From a virus: a stretch of DNA of 23,907 nucleotides. The notes below the pieces were generated by a model. That model saw only the letters and a program-made list of their open reading frames with translations. It was not told the DNA's origin and ran no database searches. The stretch lies in IMG/VR virus record IMGVR_UViG_3300044972_000585, positions 1 through 23,907 of that record; one strand, written 5' to 3'. Position 1 is the first letter of the stretch. Each line of letters begins with the position of its first letter. The position numbers and the translations under genes were made by a program. Below are positions 1 through 8,953 of the stretch, one piece after another.

Positions 1-1265
1 CTAAAGAAAACATAATAAGGTTCACCCATATCTGAATAACGAATAATCATTTTATTCGGCACCATAGCAGCACCTACGAGTATTCGTTTTTCATCATTAA
101 ATGAAAATACCATCTTCTCTTTTTCTAATGAAGCAATCTTTCTTTCAGCATAGGTTAAACCTGCTTCCCCACCCCAACTATCATACATCAATTTACCACA
201 TCCTTCATCATACGATTTAGAACTTGTTAAATCTACTTTGTGTCTTGATAAATAACTATACATTCTTTTTAATGTATCAATTGAAATGGGTTCGCCTTTT
301 GCCAGTTGAGATGCTCTTGTTTTACCAACAGCAGTTCCACAACTACCCCATCCATTTTTTTCAGCCCAAGCAACTGCCTTTGCCGCTGCGGTCTTTACAC
401 CTTCAGGATAATCTGTAATGATTTCAGCAAAATCATCTTCAGTCATTTTAATTGGAACACAATTTGGTGAACCATCATCTTTTAATCCTATTGCTTCGTA
501 TCCTTCCCAACAAGCATCTTCTAATCCTTTTGATTCAGCAAATAAGTTTCCATTTCTTGGAACACCAGGTTTCCATTGTTTAGATGGGTCAGGTGAATCA
601 ATCGTTGGACCTGGTCTTGTGTCTGGTTGTAATGCTGGACTAATCTTTTGTTCTCTATCCAACCCTTTAGTTGAATTAGCATTATTTCTAATACTTCCTG
701 AATCTTGTGCGTATAATAAACGCACCCATATATGACGACAATTGAATGAACCACGCCATAAAAATATATTGTAAAATCCAAACTCTTCGTTTGCTACTGA
801 ATCAGTTAAGTCAGCAATATCTTCATCACGATAAACCCTATTTTTAGACAACATATCAGAACAGAACTTTCTATTCTTTTCGTCTCTTGGACCAACATAC
901 TTAAATCTTACTCTATATTTGTCGGTGTCTAATGCTGATGGTTCATTTGGAGACGAGAATCTCTCTTGGTTCATTTTATGAACCATCTGGGGACTTATCT
1001 TTTCCACTTTGATAATAGACCAACCCTCGTTGATTAGCTTATCGTATGGCTCACCTAATGTATCTAATTTTGGATTGTGATTACAAAAATCATCCTCCAC
1101 AATTCTATAAGGATTTATAGGTTCTATTTCAGTTTCTTTTGCTTGATGGTTAAATGCCATCCACTCCTCTTCGTGTGCTGGTTTTGATACTAATGAAATA
1201 GCGTCAATTCCTGCCTCGTCAAAGTCATCGTCAATAAATAATTCTACAATTTTGGTTTTATTCAT
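1..1265 (-). CDS. Prohead protease-like (XkdF-type) multidomain phage protein, C-terminus cut by window edge
   Basis: The frame is open from the ATG at 1265 to the left edge, giving about 421 codons with no stop. The N-terminus carries GIDAISLVSKPA (about residues 19-30), and the last visible part reads RILVGAAMVPNKMIIR followed by EPYYVFF. Both segments resemble XkdF-type phage serine proteases, which process the prohead scaffold. Between them lie two extra segments. One has a Cys/His pattern (FC near residue 130, then GSFNCRHIW near 180). The other has GTAVGKTRASQL (about 307), an RMYSYLSRH stretch and WGGEAGLTYA, a module I have seen attached to phage head proteins. The gene follows the tape measure after a 37-bp gap whose leader contains ATATTTAT five bases before the ATG. 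It probably opens the head module, with capsid genes expected further left. The protease assignment is by motif memory and the catalytic residues were not located. A general head or minor structural protein is the alternative. Confidence 0.6.
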   Translation of the reverse strand, partial: MNKTKIVELFIDDDFDEAGIDAISLVSKPAHEEEWMAFNHQAKETEIEPINPYRIVEDDFCNHNPKLDTLGEPYDKLINEGWSIIKVEKISPQMVHKMNQERFSSPNEPSALDTDKYRVRFKYVGPRDEKNRKFCSDMLSKNRVYRDEDIADLTDSVANEEFGFYNIFLWRGSFNCRHIWVRLLYAQDSGSIRNNANSTKGLDREQKISPALQPDTRPGPTIDSPDPSKQWKPGVPRNGNLFAESKGLEDACWEGYEAIGLKDDGSPNCVPIKMTEDDFAEIITDYPEGVKTAAAKAVAWAEKNGWGSCGTAVGKTRASQLAKGEPISIDTLKRMYSYLSRHKVDLTSSKSYDEGCGKLMYDSWGGEAGLTYAERKIASLEKEKMVFSFNDEKRILVGAAMVPNKMIIRYSDMGEPYYVFF

Positions 1266-1302
1266 CTTAAATAAATATAAATGTTTTTAACTTATACCAT
1301 TT

Positions 1303-3378
1303 TTATATTAAAGAACGAGTTTTAATTGTTCTATCAAATTGTTGTTGGTTGGTAATCTCTGTTCCTGTAACATAAGTTCTAACTGGTTGTCTCGTCAATG
1401 TATCATTTAATAATTGAATAAATCTTTCAGTATTATCTGTATCGGGTTTTTTCTTTTGTTGAGCCAATCCACCCATAGCAAATTGTGGGGTTGCTCCGGC
1501 ATTATTTATTGCCGATAATAATGGTTGGAATAATCTTGTTGAACGAGCATTTACTACGAACTCACCATCAGATAAGAATGCTGGTATTGAATCAGAATCA
1601 CTTGAACCAGGACCTCTAACAAATCCACCTTCAGCAAATCCTTTTCCTGCTGTTACATTTATTGGACCTCCTACTTTTGCTGATGGTCCTGATGGTGTTG
1701 ATTGAACCCCACCTCCACCACCGGCACTTGATGGAGCATTTGGAACTTGAACTGCGGTAATCTTTTTAACTGTCGCAATACCTGATGCCACGGCAGCTCC
1801 TGCTGCGATGGCTCCCAAAGCCGGACCTATGATTGGAATACCCGCTAATGATTTATATGCCGCTACTGCTGATTGGTATGTATCAATCGTTGCTTTGGCA
1901 ATTGCGAAACCTTTACCAGCAACAGTATCTTCCCCAACGATTGTAGATAATTGACCTAACGCATCACCAACTAATTTTGTTTTTTGTTGTGATGATACAA
2001 CCTCTGCCTTATCAATTTCTTGACGAGCCTTTTGGTTTGCTTGTAGTCGTTTGGTATATTCTTGTTGAGATATTGCCCCTCTATCTAATGCGGCTTTAAG
2101 GTCTAAATTATTTTGGTCGTTTTTTTCTTTTAAGTCCTTATAATAGTTTGCGTCAAATTGCTTGAACTCACCATACTTTAAGTCAATTGCGTTTAACTCT
2201 GCTTGGTATGAACTATCTAATGATTGTAATATCGCATCAGCATATTGTTTTCTTAATTGTTGTCTTTCAAGTTCAGAATAAGATGTTGCGTTGGTAAGTT
2301 CTTGTTGTAGTTTTTCATAGACACCAAGTTGTTGTTCGGCATTACCTTTTGTTCCATCAAGTTCAACTTGTAGTTCTTCTAATCGTTTCTTCTTTCTGTT
2401 TTCCTCTTCGGTCTTTTTCTTATCGTCATCAGCCTTTAATGCCTCTTCTAATTTCTTGGCATTTTCTTGTCTTAAAACTAATTTTTGTGCTTCAGATAAT
2501 TTTTGTCCTTCAAGTTCTGCTTTATATCTATCGTCTAATAGTTTCTTTAGTTTTTCTCTTGAGGTATTTTCCTTATCTGTTTCAAGTTTTATTTTGGCAT
2601 CAAGGTCAGCCTTTCTTTTTTCTAATTCTTGTTCTCGTATTTTTTGTCTGGCTTCAGCATTTTCTTTTTCTGTAGCAGTTTGTAATTCAGTTCCAGCCTT
2701 AAAATCTTTTTGGAACTCATTATATCTTTCAGTTGTTTTGTCCCAAGAGTTAGTAAGTTGTGTATAACCTTCTTTAATGGCATCACTATCTAATGTGAAA
2801 ATACCTTTTAAGATTTTTCCAACACCAGCACCGGCTTCTTTAACTAATGTGAATAATGATACTAACGCAGCATAATAAGTTCCAATACCTTTGGTAATAA
2901 CTGGTAATACTTTTACTGCTAATTGAATGAATACATCTAATAGAGGTTGAAGGGCAGTTACAAGACCACCAAATAACTTTTCAATCTGTATCATCAATGG
3001 TTGTAATGATTTCAATGCTGTTTCAGATTTGCTGAACGCACCTACCAATAAACCTATCGTTGATACAAGTAATCCAATACCTGTTGCTTTAAGAGCAGTT
3101 CCAAATGATACTGTTGAGACCTTTAATGAATTGATTGTTCTACCAAGCATTCCTAAAGGACCACCAGCACCTTCTAATGTATCAACCCAATCTTTAGAAA
3201 CATTCTTACCTGATTTAATTTTGTCTTCTAAATCATCAATCTGTCCGTATAGTTTCTTAAACTCTTCTGAACCTGCTGCTGTAAGTTTTAATTGTTTCTT
3301 TAACTCTTTTAATTGAGCTATGGAGCCTTCAACATTTGTTTCAATGTCTACTTCAACTTCTACTTTTTTCTTTGCCAT
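1303..3378 (-). CDS. Tail tape measure protein
   Basis: This 691-residue protein has the classic tape-measure layout. A charged coiled-coil start (about 1-60) is followed by hydrophobic segments (about 96-115 and 137-180), a long Lys/Glu/Gln-rich coiled coil (about 230-470), an Ala/Gly hydrophobic patch (about 500-550), a Gly/Ser linker, and a C-terminal GGFVRGPG...SDSIPAFLS motif with GEFVVNA (about 593-620). That motif is common at the C-terminus of tape-measure proteins. Tape measures set tail length and are threaded through the tail tube. At the usual figure of about 0.15 nm per residue, this length would suggest a tail of roughly 100 nm. Its ATG overlaps by one base the stop of the 42-codon gene upstream, so translation is probably coupled. 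No sheath gene is seen nearby, favouring a siphovirus. Confidence 0.85.
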   Translation of the reverse strand: MAKKKVEVEVDIETNVEGSIAQLKELKKQLKLTAAGSEEFKKLYGQIDDLEDKIKSGKNVSKDWVDTLEGAGGPLGMLGRTINSLKVSTVSFGTALKATGIGLLVSTIGLLVGAFSKSETALKSLQPLMIQIEKLFGGLVTALQPLLDVFIQLAVKVLPVITKGIGTYYAALVSLFTLVKEAGAGVGKILKGIFTLDSDAIKEGYTQLTNSWDKTTERYNEFQKDFKAGTELQTATEKENAEARQKIREQELEKRKADLDAKIKLETDKENTSREKLKKLLDDRYKAELEGQKLSEAQKLVLRQENAKKLEEALKADDDKKKTEEENRKKKRLEELQVELDGTKGNAEQQLGVYEKLQQELTNATSYSELERQQLRKQYADAILQSLDSSYQAELNAIDLKYGEFKQFDANYYKDLKEKNDQNNLDLKAALDRGAISQQEYTKRLQANQKARQEIDKAEVVSSQQKTKLVGDALGQLSTIVGEDTVAGKGFAIAKATIDTYQSAVAAYKSLAGIPIIGPALGAIAAGAAVASGIATVKKITAVQVPNAPSSAGGGGGVQSTPSGPSAKVGGPINVTAGKGFAEGGFVRGPGSSDSDSIPAFLSDGEFVVNARSTRLFQPLLSAINNAGATPQFAMGGLAQQKKKPDTDNTERFIQLLNDTLTRQPVRTYVTGTEITNQQQFDRTIKTRSLI

Positions 3379-3506
3379 TATTGTTCCATTATAAATGGTA
3401 TGAACTCAACATTAGATACAATATATCCAAATGTCTCTTTAAGTTCATCCATCAATTCTTTTATTTCTGTTTGAGATTCAATCTCATTATCTAAATATAT
3501 TTCCAT
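3378..3506 (-). CDS. Small acidic protein (42 aa) coupled to the tape measure gene
   Basis: A short ORF starts at the ATG at 3506 and ends in a TAA whose last base is the A of the tape-measure ATG (TAATG overlap). It begins 11 bases after the stop of the propeller gene, so it fills exactly the gap between two certain genes. The product is acidic, starts MEIYLDNEIESQTEIKEL, and looks largely helical. No family is recognised. Position directly before the tape measure would suit a small tail-assembly factor, but that is only positional. The perfect fit of start and stop between its neighbours is the main evidence that it is real. Confidence 0.55.
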   Translation of the reverse strand: MEIYLDNEIESQTEIKELMDELKETFGYIVSNVEFIPFIMEQ

Positions 3507-3517
3507 AAGTTGTTTAA

Positions 3518-5479
3518 TTATCTTGGAGGGTAAAGATTAGGTGCTGGTTTAGATGCCACAGCAAATCCAGCATCTGTAAAAAAGGTATTTGCGTTTGTTG
3601 CTCCACTCCAAGTAATACCATCATAAGAATATCCTAATCTATTTGTTCCATAACCACCAGCAACCCAAATATTTCCGTTCCATCCTATACCCCAACATCC
3701 AGAAACATCATTAAATATCGTATTACCATTAGTTGATGCTGACCAAGTTATTCCATCATAAGAATATCCTAATCTATTTGTGCTTCCATTTCCACAAGCA
3801 ACCCACATAGAACCATTCCAAGCAACAGTAGTTACATTTGTTGTAATAATACTACTACCATTAGTTGAACCAGACCAAGTTAAACCATCATAAGAATATA
3901 TCAAAGTATTTCCACCATAACCTCCAGCAACCCACATAGAACCATTCCAAGCAATAGAAGAACCATTTTGGATAAAGATATTATTAGTAACAGCAGACCA
4001 AGTAATACCATCGTAAGAATATGCTAATTTTGTTGATGATGAAGATTCACCACCAGCAGCAACCCACATAGTTCCATTCCAAGCCACATCCCAACCATTA
4101 GATGTAAACATACTATTACCATTAGTTGATGCTGACCAAGTTATTCCATTATAAGAATATCCTAAGACATTTGTTCCAAATCCTACAGCAACCCACATAG
4201 AACCATTATATGCTATTCGTCTTGCTCCTGTAGTAAAAATACTATTACCATTAGTTGATGCTGACCAAGTTATTCCATCATAAGAATATCCTAAGACATT
4301 TGTTGAAGGCGAGCCTCCAGCAACCCACATAGAATTACCATAAGCAATTCCTCTAACACTTCTTGAAAAAATACTACTACCATTAGTAGAACCAGACCAA
4401 GTTATTCCATTATAAGAATATGCCAAAGTATTTCCACTAAAACCTCCAGCAACCCATAAAGCAACTGGTGTTACACTTGGAGTTGGAGTATTAGTTGGAG
4501 TTATTGTTGGTGTCGTTGTTTTAGTTGGTGTGATACTTGGAGTATTAGTAGGTGTCTCTGTTGGAGTATTAGTATTTGTAGGAGTAACTGTTGGTGTGGT
4601 TGTTGGTGTAGATGTATTAGTCGGTGTTTGAGTAGGAGTAATAGTTGGAGTAGATGTATTAGTCGGTGTTTGAGTTGGTGTTGGTGTTAAAGTTGGAGTA
4701 GATGTTGGGCTTAAATAAGGAGTATTAGATGGAGCAGGTCTTGGAGCACATTGTGATATTGGAGCAGTTGTTACAGACCAATCAGGATATGTTGTCTCAT
4801 TACAATTAAACACACCATTACATACTTCATTACCAATAATCGTTTTAACATAATTGAATACTATTGTATCTTGTCCGTAAGGAATTGTTAAAGTAATTTC
4901 TTCACCACCATTTGATATTCCAAATTGATAAGTGTTATGGTCTGGTGTAAGGTTATTTCCATCAGTAATTGTTATTACCAACGAGGCAAATACTTCATCA
5001 TACATTACACCATTACATTCAACAGGAACAATATTATAAATTGTTTCAGAGAAATAACAACGAAACGCTTGAGTTGGTGATGGAGTAGGAGTTGGAGCAA
5101 TACAAGAACCACCATTAGTTATAAGTAAATCACATTCATAAGCAAAAGAACCCTCACAAGCACAAATGTAATCATCAAAACCACCACTTATTTCAACATC
5201 AACATATTCAATTTGTCCGCAAGGAATATAACTTAATAAACAAGGGGCATCAAAAAGATTTCTAACTCTATAATTTATACAAGAACAAGGAATAGTATAA
5301 GGGGTGCAAGAACCACTAACAACCAATCCACAAAGATTGGCAATAGGTAATTCATCATTCATACATACGGCTTCACCATAAGTTAAATAATAATTTACAA
5401 CATCACCAGCACAAGTTGTGCCAGAGATATATTTGTTCCCACCTGTTGGGTCATTGTGAATGTATAGATTACAAGCCAT
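3518..5479 (-). CDS. Tail-tip or receptor-binding protein with Cys-rich modules, Thr-Pro stalk and seven-repeat beta-propeller
   Basis: This 653-residue protein has clear modules. Residues 1-58 form Cys-rich module A (C3, C23, C39, C50, C58). Residues 65-126 form module B ([28 protein letters not shown]). A short TPTPSPT spacer and a third Cys-containing domain (about 141-245) follow. A Thr-Pro-rich stalk occupies about 248-338. From about 340 to the end there are seven repeats of 41-46 residues, each around MWVAGG...[14 protein letters not shown]...IAWNGS. Seven such repeats predict a seven-bladed beta-propeller, a fold often used for glycan or protein binding. It lies between a large tail protein and the tape-measure region, so a surface-exposed adhesin at the tail tip is the best guess. 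Its N-terminal modules resemble the C-terminus of the preceding gene, three bases away. Enzymatic activity is not indicated. Confidence 0.7.
   Translation of the reverse strand: MACNLYIHNDPTGGNKYISGTTCAGDVVNYYLTYGEAVCMNDELPIANLCGLVVSGSCTPYTIPCSCINYRVRNLFDAPCLLSYIPCGQIEYVDVEISGGFDDYICACEGSFAYECDLLITNGGSCIAPTPTPSPTQAFRCYFSETIYNIVPVECNGVMYDEVFASLVITITDGNNLTPDHNTYQFGISNGGEEITLTIPYGQDTIVFNYVKTIIGNEVCNGVFNCNETTYPDWSVTTAPISQCAPRPAPSNTPYLSPTSTPTLTPTPTQTPTNTSTPTITPTQTPTNTSTPTTTPTVTPTNTNTPTETPTNTPSITPTKTTTPTITPTNTPTPSVTPVALWVAGGFSGNTLAYSYNGITWSGSTNGSSIFSRSVRGIAYGNSMWVAGGSPSTNVLGYSYDGITWSASTNGNSIFTTGARRIAYNGSMWVAVGFGTNVLGYSYNGITWSASTNGNSMFTSNGWDVAWNGTMWVAAGGESSSSTKLAYSYDGITWSAVTNNIFIQNGSSIAWNGSMWVAGGYGGNTLIYSYDGLTWSGSTNGSSIITTNVTTVAWNGSMWVACGNGSTNRLGYSYDGITWSASTNGNTIFNDVSGCWGIGWNGNIWVAGGYGTNRLGYSYDGITWSGATNANTFFTDAGFAVASKPAPNLYPPR
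3540..4460 (-). repeat. Seven tandem repeats encoding propeller blades (period 123-138 bp)
   Basis: On the plus strand the conserved block beginning ccaag and continuing through a form of ccatcataagaatat occurs at 3608, 3743, 3875, 3998, 4136, 4265 and 4397. Spacings are 135, 132, 123, 138, 129 and 132 bases, all multiples of three, so the repeats stay in frame. DNA similarity remains high across units, especially over [14 protein letters not shown], which suggests recent amplification or ongoing homogenisation. They encode the C-terminal propeller of the 653-residue tail protein. Confidence 0.9.
4462..4732 (-). repeat. Thr-Pro low-complexity linker in the propeller protein gene
   Basis: About 90 codons read as variations of TPT, TPTNT, TPTIT and TPTQT (residues about 248-338), made from degenerate short units such as gttggtgt, gttggagt and gtattagt. 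Such Thr-Pro runs act as extended stalks between folded domains. Here the run separates the Cys-rich modules from the propeller. The 14-mer acacttggagttgg also occurs in the similar linker near 14.2-14.4 kb. Confidence 0.85.
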
Positions 5480-5482
5480 ATT

Positions 5483-8400
5483 TTAATAACATAACGCTCC
5501 TACCGTTAATGAGTTTTGTAAGTTTATAACACTACCAACTCTCGCACATACCGATTGTCCTCTGAATAATGTTGCTCCGTTCCATTGTGTTCCATCACAA
5601 GCGGTATAACTACCATTCCAATAATCATTTCCAGTAAATGTATAATATCTACAAGTAAAAGTTGGAGTGCGAGTTGGTGTTGGTGTCGCTGTTGGTTGAG
5701 GTGGAGTTCTTGTTGGAGTTGGGGTAGGTGTTGCTGATGGGTTAGGTTGAGAACATAAACCAATAGAACTAACACTTAATGTTCCTTCATAAGCAAGTGA
5801 ATCTTCACAAGCACATATTTCTAAATCAACCTCTGGTCCTACTGTTATTGTTACTGGTGTTATTCCACCACAAGGGACATAACTTAATTCAACTCCTGTT
5901 GTTGGTGATGGGTTATACACAGAATAATTTACACATAATACACAAGGTAATGGAGTTGGTGTTGGGCTCGGTGTTGGAACAAAAGCACAAGTTTCACAAT
6001 CAACAAAAGTTTGAACTTCAATCCAATCTGTTGGTGATAAATAATTCAATTCAATATTGGTGATACAAGCATCAAAGTTAGTTACTGAATTATGTATTTT
6101 AACTACATCAGATGATGATAAGGTTGAACCTGTTGACTTAAATTGGAATTGAGTAGTTAGTGTATCACAATCATAACCGATGTAATAGAAGAAAGCAGTT
6201 TCTACTGGTTCTTGTTGAACGATATTAAATTGTGTTCTACCGGTGCAAGCACAATCAGGATATACCCCAACCATATCATTTGTATAACCTGATGAAATAT
6301 AATAATGTTGATAATCTTTTGCTGAACCATAAGTGTCTTGTTCTACCAAATAACAACCCAAGTAATTTACATCATCATCATACAACCTAACATAGTTTCC
6401 AATATAGGCATATAAGTTATACATTAAATCACTATTAGAATATAATATTGGTGGTTCTTCACAAGATGTTAGTTTATAATAAAGTATTGGGTGTGGATTA
6501 TATGTCTTTGTAAGTTTAACCAATTCAACATCACATACCGATGGCTCCAAGGCATTAAAGTTGGCAATTTTATTTATACGGAAAAAAGAATTGTTGATAA
6601 GGATTTTTTCGTTCCATCTTAAACTTTGTATGTCTTGAGGATACAAATAGATTTTACAACTATAAATCTTATTCTCTTCAGAAACAATATCATTTACATA
6701 ATCCTCATAATAGATGTTGTATAAGTCAGGGGCATTAAATGAATATTCTGCTGGTGTTACATTTGTCTTATCTTCACCTCTAAAGTTTGTGTAGTGTGAA
6801 AATCCTGTATATGAAAATGGATAAGTTGTAAAACGATTTATGTTTGTAAATCGGTCAACTTGTGTTTCATTCATATAATAATATTGGAATGTATCAAAGT
6901 TTAATAATGCGGTGCAGGCAGTTCCTTCAGCATCCAAATAATGTGCGGCAGTTTCAGCATAAGGAGTTCCTGGTTCAATTGAATATGGTTCAATACAATC
7001 TACTCCAAAATCATAAGTTCCATTCTCAAAGTATCCGTAATGTTGAACCCCAACACAATCATACCACTTTAACCAACCAGGAACATAGACAACCATAATT
7101 GTTGACTCTCTACAACTCTCACTTGATGTTTGTGCTGATGAAGCAATATACCCATAATTATCTACTGGCATCGTTGGACCACGAAACACCAATTTAGGTA
7201 ATATCTTAAATGGAACAAATGTTTGTTGTGTAACACCACCAACATCAATCTGTTTTAATTTAGACATTGATGATAATGTGATGAGTGGGGTAAATGAATT
7301 ATTTACTGTTATATCAATTGGTGATGAGAAGATATAATCAAACTTTGTTACGGCATCTTTGTATTGTAAGTTTAATAAGAACTTATCTGTTCCAAATATT
7401 CTATTTGCTTGTCCGTTAAAATCTTGGTTGGTATAATCTTGGTCTAACTTAAAGTTAAACTCTAATGTTCCATTTAATAATGCTGTCGTTGGATATAAGG
7501 CTTGGTTCTCATTAAAATCTACTTTGGTAGTCCAATCTAATATTCCGGCAGTTCCAATATAATCTACAATAGGTTCAACAATTAAATAATCTGGCTTATC
7601 AGGATTTGGAACAACAATCAAGTTGAAATATCTATTTACCGATGTAATAAAATCTAATTGTTTATAATCATTTACAGGAAACTCAATTGAGTAATCAACC
7701 ATAGCACCATTTGGAATAAATCTTGGAGAAGATATAATCTCTTGTGTGTAGTTTGTTATTACAACATCATTTAATACAAAGAAAAACGATAAGTAAGATT
7801 GACCTGTAATAATAAACTCTTGCTCGAAACTTACTTGTGTTGGTGATACAGTATCACAGAATGTTCCAAAAAATAATGATGTATTTGTTGTTCCATCATT
7901 AAAAATAAATGCTGCGGTGTTTGGTGAAAATATACATTCATTTGTTCCAATAGCATCAAAGGTAAATCTAATTTTATATGAACCAGTATAACCTGATTGT
8001 ATCATCAAGGTTGTTGTGTTGGCACTAAATCCTAAACTATTACATTGAACTCCTGATGATGGATTGGTTGTGTATGCCTCACCAACAGATGTTAAAGTTG
8101 GGTTGGTATATTTGTAACAAGCAGGTATTGCGTTCTTTGAGTATATTGTCTCATCGGCAAACTTTAATGGTAAGTAATATCTTTGTAGGTATGCTGTATC
8201 AAAAAAGTTTGATTCAATCTTATACCCCGCCTGATTTACAATTGCTGTGTATAATTCTTTAACTTGTATTGATGGCTTATAATAAAAATCTCTAACTGGT
8301 GTTCCTGAAAAATCAAAGTTTCCTGATACAGGTGTATAACTTGTTCCTGATATTGTTGGACTAAATTGAACTAATGGTGTTGTTGTGGCATTTACAGTAT

Positions 8401-8950
8401 TGGCAGAAATATATTCATAACCGATATTGTATAAAGCCCACATCGTTTTACCATTTTGGTAAGAATAATTTGTTGCTCCTGTTAAGGGGAATAAGTTGGG
8501 GTCAAGGTTTGATTGTAGAATAACCTCCGGTGAGTAAGGGTGAGATAAGTAATCAAGGTCAAGGTCAAATAAGAACTTGTCCCCGATGTTCGCCATAAGG
8601 TCTCCAATTTGATTATAGAAAGAAACCTGATAAATGATTTCCCCATCTGATATTGAAACAGAATTAAGACGAATATAACCAGTCATAATTTCATAACCAT
8701 CCCACAATAATGAAGCGTTAAACTTATCATTTGGATTGAAGTTTGTTGGAACGGCATTTAAGTCATAGAAGAAATTAAATGTTTCGTTATTATTCTTTGA
8801 GCCTGGTAATGAAAATGACTTTGAGAAGTTTGAGTTCTTCTTGGTGATGTCTTGTAGTTCAGCGAACGATAAAGATAAAAACACCGGTTCATTTTTATAC
8901 AGGTCTAAATAAACATATTCATTATCAATTGTGGTTCTTATTTGGAGCAT
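5483..8950 (-). CDS. Large tail/baseplate structural protein with C-terminal Cys-rich modules
   Basis: This 1155-residue protein begins with a segment (YLDLYKNEPVFLSLSF, then SFSLPGSKNNN) that I recognise as typical of large tail proteins of Bacteroidota phages, probably baseplate or tail-hub components. The first 800 residues or so are beta-rich with no Cys clustering. The last 350 are Cys-rich. Module B (CVLCVNYSV, LSYVPCGG, ICACEDSLAYE) lies at about 1001-1064. Thr-Pro spacers precede and follow it. The C-terminal module A (about 1101-1155: CRYY, TACDG, GQSVC, GALCY) resembles the N-terminus of the next gene. It starts three bases after the stop of the 540-residue tail protein and ends three bases before the propeller gene. 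The tail assignment is firm from context. The exact role, hub or tip scaffold that displays adhesive modules, is inferred. Confidence 0.7.
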   Translation of the reverse strand: MLQIRTTIDNEYVYLDLYKNEPVFLSLSFAELQDITKKNSNFSKSFSLPGSKNNNETFNFFYDLNAVPTNFNPNDKFNASLLWDGYEIMTGYIRLNSVSISDGEIIYQVSFYNQIGDLMANIGDKFLFDLDLDYLSHPYSPEVILQSNLDPNLFPLTGATNYSYQNGKTMWALYNIGYEYISANTVNATTTPLVQFSPTISGTSYTPVSGNFDFSGTPVRDFYYKPSIQVKELYTAIVNQAGYKIESNFFDTAYLQRYYLPLKFADETIYSKNAIPACYKYTNPTLTSVGEAYTTNPSSGVQCNSLGFSANTTTLMIQSGYTGSYKIRFTFDAIGTNECIFSPNTAAFIFNDGTTNTSLFFGTFCDTVSPTQVSFEQEFIITGQSYLSFFFVLNDVVITNYTQEIISSPRFIPNGAMVDYSIEFPVNDYKQLDFITSVNRYFNLIVVPNPDKPDYLIVEPIVDYIGTAGILDWTTKVDFNENQALYPTTALLNGTLEFNFKLDQDYTNQDFNGQANRIFGTDKFLLNLQYKDAVTKFDYIFSSPIDITVNNSFTPLITLSSMSKLKQIDVGGVTQQTFVPFKILPKLVFRGPTMPVDNYGYIASSAQTSSESCRESTIMVVYVPGWLKWYDCVGVQHYGYFENGTYDFGVDCIEPYSIEPGTPYAETAAHYLDAEGTACTALLNFDTFQYYYMNETQVDRFTNINRFTTYPFSYTGFSHYTNFRGEDKTNVTPAEYSFNAPDLYNIYYEDYVNDIVSEENKIYSCKIYLYPQDIQSLRWNEKILINNSFFRINKIANFNALEPSVCDVELVKLTKTYNPHPILYYKLTSCEEPPILYSNSDLMYNLYAYIGNYVRLYDDDVNYLGCYLVEQDTYGSAKDYQHYYISSGYTNDMVGVYPDCACTGRTQFNIVQQEPVETAFFYYIGYDCDTLTTQFQFKSTGSTLSSSDVVKIHNSVTNFDACITNIELNYLSPTDWIEVQTFVDCETCAFVPTPSPTPTPLPCVLCVNYSVYNPSPTTGVELSYVPCGGITPVTITVGPEVDLEICACEDSLAYEGTLSVSSIGLCSQPNPSATPTPTPTRTPPQPTATPTPTRTPTFTCRYYTFTGNDYWNGSYTACDGTQWNGATLFRGQSVCARVGSVINLQNSLTVGALCY
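5650..5750 (-). repeat. Thr-Pro spacer near the C-terminus of the 1155-residue tail protein
   Basis: About 30 codons of the form TPTPTPTRTP and PTATPTPTRTP separate Cys-rich module B from the terminal module A. A shorter TPSPTPTP spacer lies about 230 bases further right, near 5950-5985. Both use the same short degenerate units as the linkers near 4.6 kb and 14.3 kb. Confidence 0.8.
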
Positions 8951-8953
8951 AAA

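Noticed and set aside
3540-4460. CRISPR-like array (regularly spaced repeats)
   Set aside because: The spacing is coding, all multiples of three, and the repeats are degenerate units of one open frame with no unique spacers and no cas genes nearby.
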